DNA of 64,000 nucleotides from the NCBI GenBank assembly GCA_021731365.1, contig JAKFXL010000013.1:1-64000 (forward strand), written 5' to 3'. How positions within the stretch are numbered: the stretch's first letter is position 1; each line of letters opens with the position of its first letter. This DNA is from Gammaproteobacteria bacterium. Lineage in GTDB: Bacteria; Pseudomonadota; Gammaproteobacteria; Tenderiales; Tenderiaceae. This document shows positions 16,823-25,050 of the stretch, in pieces. Made by a program: the position numbers and the translations under genes. The notes beneath the pieces were generated by a model. It did no database searches. It had not been told where the DNA came from and saw only the letters and a program-made list of their open reading frames with translations.

Positions 16823-18607
16823 CTACTCATCATCACTCAGGGGGGAGACCCGCGCCACTTCAGCCAGTGAGGTGGTGCCGTTGGCCACTTTCTGAATGCC
16901 GTTGATCCGCAATGGCCGCATCCCCTCTTTTTGCGCCTGCAGGCGGATGGCAGCAACGTCGCCATCGCTGGTATGGACCAGTCGTTTGATCTTGCCTGAC
17001 ATCAGTAACATCTCGTAGATACCACTACGCCCTGCATAACCGGTGTTGCGGCACTCGGCGCAGCCGACTGGTCCCATCACTTGCTCAGGCATCGGCCCTT
17101 TCCAGGGGCGGCTCAGGTTATTCCAGAGCTCGGCATCGGTGGCGACAGGCTGTTTGCAGTGGGGGCAGAGGTTGCGCACCAGCCGTTGTGCGACAACACC
17201 TAGCAGAGAAGCGCTGATCATGTAACGTGGTACGCCGATGTCAAGCAGACGGGTGATGGCAGAGACGGCGTCGTTGGTATGCAGGGTGGAGATGACCAGG
17301 TGGCCGGTCTGGGCCGCCTGAATGGCCATTTCGGCGGTCTCCATGTCGCGGATTTCACCGACCATGATGATGTCCGGATCCTGCCGCAACAGCGCCCGTA
17401 CACCGCTGGCGAAGTCGAGATCGATGTTGTGCTGCACCTGCATCTGGTTAAATTCCGGCACCACCATCTCTATGGGATCCTCAATGGTGCAGAGGTTCAG
17501 CTCAGGTTTGGCCAGCTGTTTGAGGGTAGAGTAGAGGGTGGTGGTTTTGCCTGAACCGGTGGGGCCAGTGACAAGGATGATGCCGTTGGGCTGCTGGATC
17601 ATCTGTTGCCACTGGCCCTCTTCTGTTTTGTTAAAGCCGAGGGCGGCGAAGTTTTTCACCAGCACATCAGGGTTGAAGATACGTAGCACCATCTTTTCGC
17701 CAAAGGCGGTGGGCAGGGTGGAGAGGCGTAGCTCCACCTCGTCACCGCTGGGTGAGCGGGTCTTTAACCGGCCATCGAGGGGGCGACGTTTCTCCGCCAG
17801 ATCCATACGCCCCAAAATCTTCAGACGGCTGATGACGGCTGAGAGGATGGTGGCGGGCAGCTGGTAGACCAGATGTAACATGCCGTCGATACGGAAACGG
17901 ATGTTGCCCTTGTCGCGGCGTGGTTCGATGTGAATGTCGCTGGCGCGCTGTTCAAAGGCGTACTGCAGCAGCCAGTCGACGATGCTGACGACGTGTTGAT
18001 CGTTGGCATCGAGGCTGCCCTTTTTGCCCAGCTCCAGCAGCTGCTCAAGGTTGGAGATATCCCCCATCGCGCTGCCGCGCTGGTCTGCGGCCCCCAGCAC
18101 CGAGCGGGAGACGCTGTAAAACTCCACCAGATAACGGTTTATATCTGCCGGGTTGGTCACGACGACCCGGATATCTTTATTCAGTATGCGTGACAGCTCC
18201 GCCACCCACTGGGTGTCGTAAGGTTCGGCGGTGGCAATGACGACGTAGCTGGTGCTGCTCTCTACGGGCAGCAGTTTGTTGCGTTCAGCATAGGAGTGGG
18301 AGACAACGGTGGTCACGGCGGCGGCATCGATCTTTAATGGATCGACGCGGTAGTAGGGCATGCCGGCCTTTTGCGCCAGCCACTCGGTCAGGAACTCCTG
18401 ATTCAGTATTTTGTGTGGTGGCAGCGCCGATTTTAACCCCTGGTCGGCAATCAGTAGCAGGGGGTGGAGCTGGCCAACGTCGCGAAAGCGGGCCTTCAAT
18501 TTCAGGTTTTCATGTTGATCCTGATTAATCAATCCATCGGTGAGCAGCTGTTCGGCCAGTTCACCTAGCTCGACTTTACGGGCCTGAGGTCTGTTTATCT
18601 TATTCAC
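16823..18607 (-). CDS. GspE/PilB-family ATPase (second copy)
   Basis: A 594-residue motor ATPase. The N-terminal ~190 residues form a T2SSE-N-type domain (LLPVESSTSYVVIATAEPYD). The core has ASDIHIEPRRDKG, Walker A GPTGSGKTT, TIEDPIE, Walker B DPDIIMVGEIRD and STLHTND. A zinc element has CPHC and CAEC. It lacks the clear tandem LGEIL modules of the other two ATPases in the window; only one weak ELAEQLLTDGLINQ segment is seen. The start is GTG at 18607 with a weak ribosome site. No secretion or pilus genes are adjacent, so it is an orphan here. Confidence 0.9.
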   Translation of the reverse strand: MNKINRPQARKVELGELAEQLLTDGLINQDQHENLKLKARFRDVGQLHPLLLIADQGLKSALPPHKILNQEFLTEWLAQKAGMPYYRVDPLKIDAAAVTTVVSHSYAERNKLLPVESSTSYVVIATAEPYDTQWVAELSRILNKDIRVVVTNPADINRYLVEFYSVSRSVLGAADQRGSAMGDISNLEQLLELGKKGSLDANDQHVVSIVDWLLQYAFEQRASDIHIEPRRDKGNIRFRIDGMLHLVYQLPATILSAVISRLKILGRMDLAEKRRPLDGRLKTRSPSGDEVELRLSTLPTAFGEKMVLRIFNPDVLVKNFAALGFNKTEEGQWQQMIQQPNGIILVTGPTGSGKTTTLYSTLKQLAKPELNLCTIEDPIEMVVPEFNQMQVQHNIDLDFASGVRALLRQDPDIIMVGEIRDMETAEMAIQAAQTGHLVISTLHTNDAVSAITRLLDIGVPRYMISASLLGVVAQRLVRNLCPHCKQPVATDAELWNNLSRPWKGPMPEQVMGPVGCAECRNTGYAGRSGIYEMLLMSGKIKRLVHTSDGDVAAIRLQAQKEGMRPLRINGIQKVANGTTSLAEVARVSPLSDDE

Positions 18608-18732
18608 AATCCATATTCACCGCGGGTTAGTGGTTGTCCATAATAGGGTGGGGGGAGATATATATCATCTAATGGTGTTAGCGGGTGGCCCAGTTTTTTA
18701 TTGATCTATTCAAAATTACTAGAATTGGTACT

Positions 18733-18759
18733 GACAATGTGGACATTGTCGACATTGTT
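18733..18759. promoter_or_regulatory. Putative enhancer site: GACAATG-N4-CATTGTC plus half-site
   Basis: GACAATG (18733-18739) and CATTGTC (18744-18750) form a perfect inverted repeat, followed directly by a second GACATTGT half. It sits about 110 bases upstream of the -24 element, where sigma-54 activators usually bind. It is not the TGT-N10-ACA site of classical NifA, so the partner protein is a guess; the GAF-AAA+ activator encoded downstream is the obvious candidate. Confidence 0.45.
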
Positions 18760-18852
18760 ACTGTTTTAGCATGGTCACTGCACGACTGTGAATACCACTA
18801 TTTTTTTTGTAATCAATTGATTATAAACGGTTAAAAGCCATGTTATGGATGA

Positions 18853-18868
18853 TGGCACGGCCTCTGCA
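18853..18868 (+). promoter_or_regulatory. Sigma-54 promoter for the DUF2892 gene
   Basis: The sequence TGGCACGGCCTCTGCA matches the consensus TGGCACG-N4-TTGCA with one change (CTGCA). The GG and GC pairs are ten bases apart as required. Transcription would begin near 18880, about 50 bases before the ATG at 18932. Confidence 0.7.
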
Positions 18869-18931
18869 ATGGTTAGGGTGCGGATGTGAAAAACCTCCGC
18901 TTCCCTTAACCGAATAGATGAGGATTAAATC

Positions 18932-19171
18932 ATGTTTAGCTCACCATCTGACAATCTAAAACCACTGGAACGTACTCTCCGTGTTGCTGTTGGCAGTCTG
19001 CTTGTGGCCGCCGCCTTCAACCCGGCCATTGCGGCCCCCTGGATGGCGCTGTTGGCAATCTACCCGCTGATCACTGCCACCATCGCCTGGGATCCTGTCT
19101 ACTCCCTGCTTGATCAGCTGAAACTGCACATGCCAGCCAGAACACGGATGGCACTGCATGCACATCGCTAA
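18932..19171 (+). CDS. DUF2892 (YgaP-like) inner membrane protein
   Basis: A 79-residue protein with two transmembrane segments (RVAVGSLLVAAAF and WMALLAIYPLITATIAW). The pattern N-x-x-x-x-ERxLRVAVGSLL and the closing WDPVYSLL match DUF2892, whose best-known member is the membrane part of the rhodanese YgaP. No rhodanese domain is attached here. A clear sigma-54 promoter stands upstream and a hairpin terminator downstream, so it is probably a one-gene unit that responds to an activator, perhaps the one encoded at 19522. Confidence 0.82.
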   Translation: MFSSPSDNLKPLERTLRVAVGSLLVAAAFNPAIAAPWMALLAIYPLITATIAWDPVYSLLDQLKLHMPARTRMALHAHR

Positions 19172-19187
19172 CGTTGTTGCCCGACCC

Positions 19188-19227
19188 ATCCCCGGAGGCT
19201 CTGCTGTTGTTAAAGCTTTCCGGGGAT
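19188..19227 (+). terminator. Hairpin terminator after DUF2892 gene
   Basis: ATCCCCGGA (19188-19196) pairs perfectly with TCCGGGGAT (19219-19227), with a 22-base loop, followed by TTCGTT. The T-run is short, so efficiency is uncertain. Confidence 0.5.
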
Positions 19228-19521
19228 TTCGTTAATCCCCCGTTGTTGCCTGCTACCTTGGTGCATTAACAGTGCTGTTGCACCAAAGTTATCCCACCAC
19301 TGTACTGTCATACCAACCGTAATGTTTGGTTTTGATTTAAATATCAAGGAGATTGCCCTCCGTGAAAGGGTGGAACCTTCTATGCATGGAGCTGTTGTGT
19401 CGGGGTGATATGCAGAGTAGAGGGTTGTTTGTCATTAAACCGTAAAACGTCTGCGCTACTATTGTCCCAGGCAGTTCACTGTGGTTGATGTGGATTTGGC
19501 AACCTCTTTGGGAGCAGCGCT
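19228..19521. other. Leader region of the sigma-54 activator gene
   Basis: About 290 bases with no convincing gene. A 27-codon reading frame from GTG 19362 has an AAGGAG ten bases upstream but no recognisable content. No sigma-54 promoter or GACAATG repeat was found here, so autoregulation is not supported. A GGGAG ribosome site precedes 19522. Confidence 0.4.
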
Positions 19522-21105
19522 ATGATACAGACACACTGTCCAACGTTATCACCCCAGATTGCTGAGGTGATTTTGGATGCCTCAAGATTGATTGGGCGGA
19601 CACTTAATCCGAGTGAGTCCATTGAAGGGATCCTGGCACTACTATCAACCAGGCTTGGTTTAACAAAGGGCCGGGTTGTTCTGCCCGATCTGAGTGATGG
19701 TGTACTGCATATTGCCCACAGCCACGGTTTGAGTGAGGATGAGATAGAGCGTGGACTGTATGCGCTGGGGGAGGGGGTAACAGGACGGGTAATGTCAACG
19801 GGCGAGGTTGCCCTGATCCCCGACATCAGCAAAGAGCCCACCTATGTGGCACGGGTGTTTACTGCTAGCCCAATAAAGGACATGACGGTCGCTTATATGG
19901 CGGTGCCTATTATGCGTGACGATGTGCCGGTGGGGGTGATGGCGGTCCATCGGATGGAAGGGTTGCAGTGTCATTTTGACAGTGACCTTTTTATTGTCCA
20001 GATCATGGCCACCCTGGTGGGACAGGCGCTGCATATCCGTGACCTGGTCGATCAGAAGACCCGCCGCCTGAAGCAGGAGAATAGAGCGCTGAAAGATCGC
20101 CAGCAGGAGACAACGGCGGTGCACGGTATTATTGGTAAAAGTGATACGTTGCGTCAGTCTATCGAGCAGGCGCGCAAGGCCGCTGTTTCGGAAGTGACCG
20201 TTATGCTGGTAGGCGAGTCGGGCACGGGCAAAGAGCGTTTTGCCCGCATGATCCATCTCGCCAGCAACCGCCGTGACAAACCCTTTGTCTGTATTAACAG
20301 TGCCGCCATCCCCGCCAACCTGCTGGAGAGCGAACTGTTTGGTCATGAGAAGGGTGCCTTTACTGGTGCAACGGCCAGTCGTGCCGGTAAGTTTGAGATG
20401 GCCACGGGCGGCACACTGTTTCTTGATGAGATCGGCGACATGCCGTTTGACCTACAGGCAAAACTGTTGCGTGTTTTGCAGGAGAAGACCTTGCAGAGGG
20501 TGGGTGGCAGCCGCGAGATCAGTGTTGATGTGCGGATCATCACCGCCACCAATAAACGGCTGGAGGAGGGGGTTAACAGCGGTAATTTTCGGCTTGATCT
20601 CTTCTATCGGCTGAATGTAATTCGTATCCAGTTGCCACCGCTGCGCCAGCGCAAGGATGATATCGAACTGCTGGCGCTCTATTTTCTTAACCGTTGCAAT
20701 CAACTGCACAAACGTAATGTGGTGTTGAATAACCTCGCGCTAGAACAGTTAAAACAGTACGAATGGCCGGGCAATGTACGGCAACTTGAAAATGTAATTG
20801 AACGGCTGGTGGTGATGAGTGATACCGAAGTGGTCAGTAACGATATGATCAGTGCCACCCTGACGGATGAGTCTGGGATTGAGATCGATGAAACTATCCC
20901 CGCCAAACCCACCACTGAGGTGGAGTTGCCCACTGCTGTCGATTTCACCATGCGCCCCTATACCAAGGTGCGGTCTGATGAACGTGATGCCATTATTTAT
21001 GCGCTGCATCAATCTCGCGGCAATAAAACTGCTGCTGCGCGGGTATTAGGCATGACCAGTCGTCAGCTGCACTACCGCTTGAACAAGCTTAGTATCAACG
21101 GCTGA
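19522..21105 (+). CDS. Sigma-54-dependent activator, NifA-like (GAF-AAA+-Fis)
   Basis: A 527-residue enhancer-binding protein. Residues ~10-175 are a GAF domain resembling that of NifA ([23 protein letters not shown], then [10 protein letters not shown]). The AAA+ domain has Walker A GESGTGKE (~231), the sigma-54 contact loop GAFTGA (~278), Walker [10 protein letters not shown] and the Arg-finger region. The C-terminus (~485-525) is a Fis-type helix-turn-helix ([20 protein letters not shown]). The interdomain cysteine motif of oxygen-sensitive NifA is absent. No nif gene is in the window, so the ligand and regulon may differ from nitrogen fixation. The gene lies next to one good sigma-54 promoter. 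Confidence 0.9.
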   Translation: MIQTHCPTLSPQIAEVILDASRLIGRTLNPSESIEGILALLSTRLGLTKGRVVLPDLSDGVLHIAHSHGLSEDEIERGLYALGEGVTGRVMSTGEVALIPDISKEPTYVARVFTASPIKDMTVAYMAVPIMRDDVPVGVMAVHRMEGLQCHFDSDLFIVQIMATLVGQALHIRDLVDQKTRRLKQENRALKDRQQETTAVHGIIGKSDTLRQSIEQARKAAVSEVTVMLVGESGTGKERFARMIHLASNRRDKPFVCINSAAIPANLLESELFGHEKGAFTGATASRAGKFEMATGGTLFLDEIGDMPFDLQAKLLRVLQEKTLQRVGGSREISVDVRIITATNKRLEEGVNSGNFRLDLFYRLNVIRIQLPPLRQRKDDIELLALYFLNRCNQLHKRNVVLNNLALEQLKQYEWPGNVRQLENVIERLVVMSDTEVVSNDMISATLTDESGIEIDETIPAKPTTEVELPTAVDFTMRPYTKVRSDERDAIIYALHQSRGNKTAAARVLGMTSRQLHYRLNKLSING

Positions 21106-21132
21106 AGCGGTTAACTCAGCAGCCTTTGAGCT

Positions 21133-22029
21133 TCAGACGTCAGGCAGTCGTGCGCTCATCTCATTTTTTATCCATTTAATAAACAGTTTGGTTCTGGCGG
21201 GCAGTAGCCGTCCGGAGGGGTAGATCACATTGATCGGCCGGTGCGGTAGCTGAAACGATTCGAGCACCACCTGTAGCCGATTTTGTTCTATATGTTCCCT
21301 TACTTGGTAGGAGATGAACATGCCAAATCCCAGTCCGGCCAGACAGGCATCAACCGTTGGTGCTACTTGATTGAATTCAAGGTTGCCGGTTACCGGCACG
21401 TTGAACGGTTTGCCGTTTTCATGGAAGGTCCACCACGGTCCCGAGCCGCCGGAAAAACGGAGACAGTTGGTCTGAAGTAGCTCTTTAGGGTGCTGCGGCT
21501 CACCATGGCGCGCCAGATAGTCGGGGCTGGCAACCACCATGCGGCAGACACTGCCCAGGGGTTGGGCAATCAGGGAAGAGTCCTCTAGCGCACCGATACG
21601 AATGCCAACATCAATATTCTCTTCCACTAAGTTGACCACGCGATCCAGCAAAACCAGATTGATGCGGACTTTGTTGTAGCGCTGTACAAAACCAGTGACG
21701 GCAGGCGCAATGTACATTTGGCCAAATTGAACCGGGGCGGTGAGTGTCAGCAGTCCGCTCGGCTCCACTGCATCACTACTCAAGCCAGCTTCAACCTCCT
21801 GGAGTGTGGCGAGCAGTGAACGACAGCTTTCGATGTAACTGCGCCCCTCATCCGTCAGTGAGATGCTGCGGGTAGTGCGGTTGAAGAGCCGCACCCCCAG
21901 GTGTGACTCCAGTGCTGCCAGGGTGCGGACCATAGAGGGTAGCGAGGTGTTCATGGTGGCTGCCGCTGCGGTCAGGCTGCCTTGGTCGGCAATGTGTACC
22001 ACCGCCTGCATCGCCTTGAGTCTATCCAT
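21133..22029 (-). CDS. LysR-family transcriptional regulator
   Basis: A 298-residue LTTR of the subgroup with CrgA/DsdC-like effector domains. Residues 1-60 form the winged helix-turn-helix (LKAMQAVVHIADQGSLTAAAATMNTS then LGVRLFNRTTRSISLT). Residues ~90-295 form the periplasmic-binding-type sensor. It is divergent from a glutathione S-transferase/PNPOx pair, 118 bases apart, so it most likely controls that pair and itself. The inducer is unknown. It converges with the sigma-54 activator gene. Confidence 0.93.
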   Translation of the reverse strand: MDRLKAMQAVVHIADQGSLTAAAATMNTSLPSMVRTLAALESHLGVRLFNRTTRSISLTDEGRSYIESCRSLLATLQEVEAGLSSDAVEPSGLLTLTAPVQFGQMYIAPAVTGFVQRYNKVRINLVLLDRVVNLVEENIDVGIRIGALEDSSLIAQPLGSVCRMVVASPDYLARHGEPQHPKELLQTNCLRFSGGSGPWWTFHENGKPFNVPVTGNLEFNQVAPTVDACLAGLGFGMFISYQVREHIEQNRLQVVLESFQLPHRPINVIYPSGRLLPARTKLFIKWIKNEMSARLPDV

Positions 22030-22076
22030 CTACAATTGCTCCATAAAACGGAAGAGTGTTGTTCATATTAGGGTAT

Positions 22077-22103
22077 TTATTGTTGATGGAGAACTGCCAA
22101 TAA
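22077..22103. promoter_or_regulatory. Possible LysR operator
   Basis: TTATTG and CAATAA form a perfect six-base inverted repeat separated by 15 bases in the middle of the divergent lysR/GST intergenic region. Position suits an LTTR site, but the spacing is longer than the usual T-N11-A box. Confidence 0.28.
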
Positions 22104-22147
22104 TGGGGGCCACTACCCAACCACTACCTTAAAGGAGCGCCATCGTC

Positions 22148-22777
22148 ATGACTACCAACCAGCCCGGCCAGCCTATTCGCCTGCACCGTCTGAGTATTTC
22201 CGGCCACAGCCACCGTGTGGAGTTGATGTTATCCCTGCTTAAATTGAACTATCTGTTAGTGGATGTGGATCTGGCCAATGGCGCACACAAAAAGCCAGCG
22301 TTTCTTGCCATGAACCCCTTTGGTCAGATTCCAGTGATTGAGGATGGTGAGACCGTGGTGGCGGATTCCAATGCCATTCTGGTCTATCTGGCGACCAAAT
22401 ATGGTGACGGTGTCTGGTTGCCACGGGAACCAGCGGCAGCGGCGGCGGTACAGCGCTGGTTATCGGTGGCGGCAGGTGAGCTTGCTTATGGTCCGGCCAG
22501 GGCGCGCTATATCACGCTGTTTAAAGTCCCCGCCTCGACAGAGGAGGCCGTGGTCAGTGCCCATGACCTGTTTACTATTATGGAGGGTGAACTGAAAGAG
22601 CGTATCTATCTAAACGGCAGCACACCGACCATTGCCGACATCGCCCTCTATAGCTATACCGCCCACGCCCCGGAGGGTAATGTTTCGCTGGAGGGTTACC
22701 CGAATATTCAACGCTGGCTGCAACGCATAGAGGCGCTGCCCGGTTTTGTGGCGATGAAACAATCAACAGTGGGCTGA
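22148..22777 (+). CDS. Glutathione S-transferase
   Basis: A 209-residue soluble GST that conjugates or reduces electrophiles using glutathione. The thioredoxin-like N-terminal domain contains the glutathione-binding sequence NPFGQIPVIEDGE and VVADSNAILVYLATKY (the SNAI turn). The C-terminal helical domain has the N-capping box IADIALYSY. The catalytic residue is probably the Ser in SISGHSHRV near the start. AAGGAG lies 12 bases before the ATG. The next gene starts one base after its stop, and the pair faces a LysR regulator, suggesting a detoxification unit. Confidence 0.92.
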   Translation: MTTNQPGQPIRLHRLSISGHSHRVELMLSLLKLNYLLVDVDLANGAHKKPAFLAMNPFGQIPVIEDGETVVADSNAILVYLATKYGDGVWLPREPAAAAAVQRWLSVAAGELAYGPARARYITLFKVPASTEEAVVSAHDLFTIMEGELKERIYLNGSTPTIADIALYSYTAHAPEGNVSLEGYPNIQRWLQRIEALPGFVAMKQSTVG

Positions 22778-22778
22778 T

Positions 22779-23735
22779 ATGCAAGACGTGGGCGCGGTAT
22801 TTCACGAAGGTGAGCAGCAGATGCAGACCTCCGTTGCTGCACAGGCACGGCTGGCGGCATTGGGCAGCCAGCTGATCCGTGACCATATGCCAGAGCAGCA
22901 CCGGCTCTTTTTTGCCCAGCTCCCGTTTGTGGTGGTGGGTGGGGTGGACCGTACGGGGCAACCGTGGGCGTCACTGCTCTGCAATCCGCCGGGATTTATC
23001 ACCGCCCCCACACCACACCAGCTATCCATCGCTGCCTTGCCTACGGCACTGGATCCATTGGGTCAGACACTGGCTGTTGGAGCCGCCATTGCCGTACTGG
23101 GTATTGAGCAACATACACGGCGGCGCAACCGTATGAATGGACGGGTAATGGCGGTCAGCAGCAGTGGTATTGAGGTGGCGGTAGATCAGAGTTTTGGTAA
23201 CTGCCCTAAGTATATTCAGGCACGGCAGGCGGAGTATTGGCCACGCACTGAGGTGATTGCGTGTACTGATACGAGTGTTCTGGACGCCAGGATGGCGCAG
23301 ATGATCAGCCGTGCAGACACCTTTTTTATCGCCTCCGCCCACCCCCATGCCCACCAACAGGGGACGGCAGCCCAAGGTGTGGATGTATCACATCGGGGTG
23401 GTAAGCCAGGGTTTGTACGGATAGAGAAGGGGTGTCTGTTTGTCCCCGACTTTAGTGGCAACCGCTTTTTTAATACCCTGGGAAACCTAGTGTTAAATCC
23501 CTACGCCGGACTGCTGTTTATCGACTTTGAAACCGGCGATCTGCTCTACCTTGCAACGGGGGTGACGATTATCGAGGAGGGGATGGTGGTTGATAACTTT
23601 GCAGGTGCAGAGCGGTTGATGATGTTCAAAATCAAACAGATAAAATATGTAACAGCCGCAGCCCCGTTACGTTGGCAAGGGACTGTGGAGTATTCGCCCT
23701 TTTTGCAGGGGGTAGGGGAGTGGAGAGTGGAGTGA
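22779..23735 (+). CDS. Pyridoxamine 5'-phosphate oxidase-family flavin-binding protein
   Basis: A 318-residue protein of the PNPOx-like split-barrel family (COG3576 type), which binds FMN or F420-like cofactors; most members are not true PdxH. The N-terminal VFHEGEQQMQ and the IRDHMPEQHRLFFAQLPFVVVGGVDRTGQPW block match this family and support the start at 22779, one base after the GST stop. Later blocks include NRMNGRV and a FFNTLGNLVLNPYAGLLFIDFETGD strand pair that closes the second barrel. The ferredoxin-reductase domain fused in some relatives is absent. It is probably co-regulated with GST by the divergent LysR protein. Confidence 0.85.
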   Translation: MQDVGAVFHEGEQQMQTSVAAQARLAALGSQLIRDHMPEQHRLFFAQLPFVVVGGVDRTGQPWASLLCNPPGFITAPTPHQLSIAALPTALDPLGQTLAVGAAIAVLGIEQHTRRRNRMNGRVMAVSSSGIEVAVDQSFGNCPKYIQARQAEYWPRTEVIACTDTSVLDARMAQMISRADTFFIASAHPHAHQQGTAAQGVDVSHRGGKPGFVRIEKGCLFVPDFSGNRFFNTLGNLVLNPYAGLLFIDFETGDLLYLATGVTIIEEGMVVDNFAGAERLMMFKIKQIKYVTAAAPLRWQGTVEYSPFLQGVGEWRVE

Positions 23736-23774
23736 CTGTAGATATCATATATATAGGTACCTACAGGCAGTGTG

Positions 23775-23820
23775 CCTCTGTTCGTGGCTCGGCAGATCCA
23801 CCACGAACAGAGGTTTTATT
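23775..23820 (+). terminator. Terminator after the GST/PNPOx pair
   Basis: A perfect 13-base stem, CCTCTGTTCGTGG with its complement at 23801-23813, is closed over a 13-base loop and followed by TTTTATT. It lies between convergent genes. Confidence 0.75.
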
Positions 23821-24682
23821 AACAGCAGCCGCTGCTGGGGGTGCTGGGTTTGAACGCTTCAATAGTGGCTGAGACCACATAGTCAGTCACATTATGGTCT
23901 GGTGCCCAATCACGAATGAAATCCTTCGACTCATCCTTGGGTTCGATACGTACATGGCTGAAACCGGCGGCCTTGATCATCGCCTCCAGATCATTGATCA
24001 GCGAGGCGTTACCCATGCAGCCCGCAATCAGGGCTGGGTCATTACGCATTGCTTCTGGCAGTTCAACCGTGGCCACCACATCGGCAATGGCAAGTCGTCC
24101 CCCTTTTTTGAGCACCCGGAACGCCTCTTTGAATACCTGCTCCTTGTTGGGGGAGAGATTGATCACGCAGTTGGAGATAATGACATCAACGCTGTTATCC
24201 GCCAGTGGCAGGTGTTCAATCTCCCCCAGACGAAACTCAACGTTATTAAAACTGCCCTGGGCGGCGTTATTGCGTGCCTTGCTCACCATGTCCGGGGTCA
24301 TATCAATCCCGATGATATGTCCGGTTTCACCCACCTCATGGGCGGCGAGAAAGCAGTCAAAACCGCCGCCGGAGCCTAAATCAACCACCACTTCACCTGT
24401 CCGTAGTGAGGCGATGGCGCGTGGATTGCCACATCCCAACCCCATGTCTGCACCACTGGGGGCCTTGTCCAGATCATCCTGGCTATAGCCGAGGCGGGTG
24501 GAGATCAGGGTATTGATGGCGCTATCGTCAGATACACCACAACAGCTGCCCTCGATCCCGGTGCTCTCACTGTTGTTACTGGCGTTGGCGACCTTGGCGT
24601 AGGCACCACGCACGCCTTGGCGGTGGCTGTCGTGTTGGTTCTGGTCAATCTTGTCTGTTTTGGGTGGGCAGCAGCTGCTCAT
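23819..24682 (-). CDS. arsM: Arsenite S-adenosylmethionine methyltransferase
   Basis: A 287-residue class I methyltransferase that methylates As(III) to mono-, di- and trimethylated forms. The SAM motif is VVDLGSGGGFDC, followed by IGIDMTPDMV and the conserved cysteine contexts SNCVINLSP and AGCMGNA, two of the three arsenite-binding cysteines of ArsM; a third is likely in GLGCGNP or SCCGVS. Extra cysteine pairs sit at both ends (MSSCCPP, SSGCC). The ATG at 24682 has AAGGAG eight bases upstream. It overlaps the arsR 3' end by 38 bases, so the two are translated together. No arsenite efflux gene is near. Confidence 0.93.
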   Translation of the reverse strand: MSSCCPPKTDKIDQNQHDSHRQGVRGAYAKVANASNNSESTGIEGSCCGVSDDSAINTLISTRLGYSQDDLDKAPSGADMGLGCGNPRAIASLRTGEVVVDLGSGGGFDCFLAAHEVGETGHIIGIDMTPDMVSKARNNAAQGSFNNVEFRLGEIEHLPLADNSVDVIISNCVINLSPNKEQVFKEAFRVLKKGGRLAIADVVATVELPEAMRNDPALIAGCMGNASLINDLEAMIKAAGFSHVRIEPKDESKDFIRDWAPDHNVTDYVVSATIEAFKPSTPSSGCC

Positions 24683-25013
24683 GGTCATTACTCCTTAAAT
24701 TACTGTCAGATTTAAAAAAGGCGCTCAACTCAGCCAGTACACTTGGCTCCAGCCAGCACTCCACAAACTTGCCACGCCGCTCCATCTGGATCAGCCCGGC
24801 ACGGTGCAACTCCTTTAGATGGTGGGAGAGGGTGGAGGGGGCAATCTCCAGCCCATCCCCCAGCGCCCCCACACAGACCCGTGATGTCTCCTCCAGTCCA
24901 CAGCGTGTGCCAGGGGCACAGCAACTCATCAGCCGGTGAAACAGGGCCAGCCGGTGTGGGTTGCTCAGCGCTTTGAACATGGCGGAGAGGTTGTTGGTTT
25001 CATAATTCGACAT
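24645..25013 (-). CDS. arsR: ArsR-family metalloregulatory repressor
   Basis: A 122-residue winged-helix repressor that should release DNA on binding As(III). The recognition helix is IAPSTLSHHLKELHRAGLI, followed by the wing ERRGKFVECW. It lacks the classical ELCVCDL pair; cysteines are instead at 31, 32, 38 and 47 (CCAPGTRC and RVCVG), so the sulphur site is of a different type. The start has no ribosome site; a promoter lies so close that transcription should begin at or next to the ATG. The operator-like repeat overlaps the start codon. arsM follows and overlaps. Confidence 0.92.
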   Translation of the reverse strand: MSNYETNNLSAMFKALSNPHRLALFHRLMSCCAPGTRCGLEETSRVCVGALGDGLEIAPSTLSHHLKELHRAGLIQMERRGKFVECWLEPSVLAELSAFFKSDSNLRSNDHEQLLPTQNRQD

Positions 25014-25022
25014 ATTTCGAAT
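25005..25022. promoter_or_regulatory. Putative ArsR operator over the arsR start codon
   Basis: ATTCGACATATTTCGAAT is a perfect six-base inverted repeat with a six-base spacer. The spacer contains the arsR start codon (25011-25013), and the right arm touches the -10 box. A repressor here would block promoter opening. Confidence 0.5.
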
Positions 25023-25050
25023 AATAGATGCATGTTGGTATTCTAGTCAA
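25021..25050 (-). promoter_or_regulatory. Sigma-70 promoter of arsR-arsM
   Basis: On the minus strand TTGACT (25045-25050) and TATTAT (25021-25026) are separated by 18 bases. The ATG begins seven bases after the -10 box, so the mRNA would be leaderless or nearly so. Confidence 0.7.

Larger units (their letters stand above)
18608..18931. other. Control region between second ATPase and DUF2892 genes
   Basis: No gene is seen in these 324 bases. The stretch contains a GACAATG inverted repeat with a further half-site (18733-18759) and, 94 bases on, a sigma-54 promoter (18853-18868). An AT-rich segment with AATCAATTGATT lies between them and could serve for bending. A GATGAGGA ribosome site precedes 18932. 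Confidence 0.6.

Noticed and set aside
19362-19445. 27-codon frame with AAGGAG upstream, before the sigma-54 activator gene
   Set aside because: The GTG start, the content (MKGWNLLCMELL) and the lack of any later gene coupling give no support beyond chance.
19522-21105. Calling the activator a true NifA of a nitrogen-fixation cluster
   Set aside because: The GAF domain is similar, but no nif gene, nif-type UAS or interdomain cysteine motif is seen, so only NifA-like is justified.
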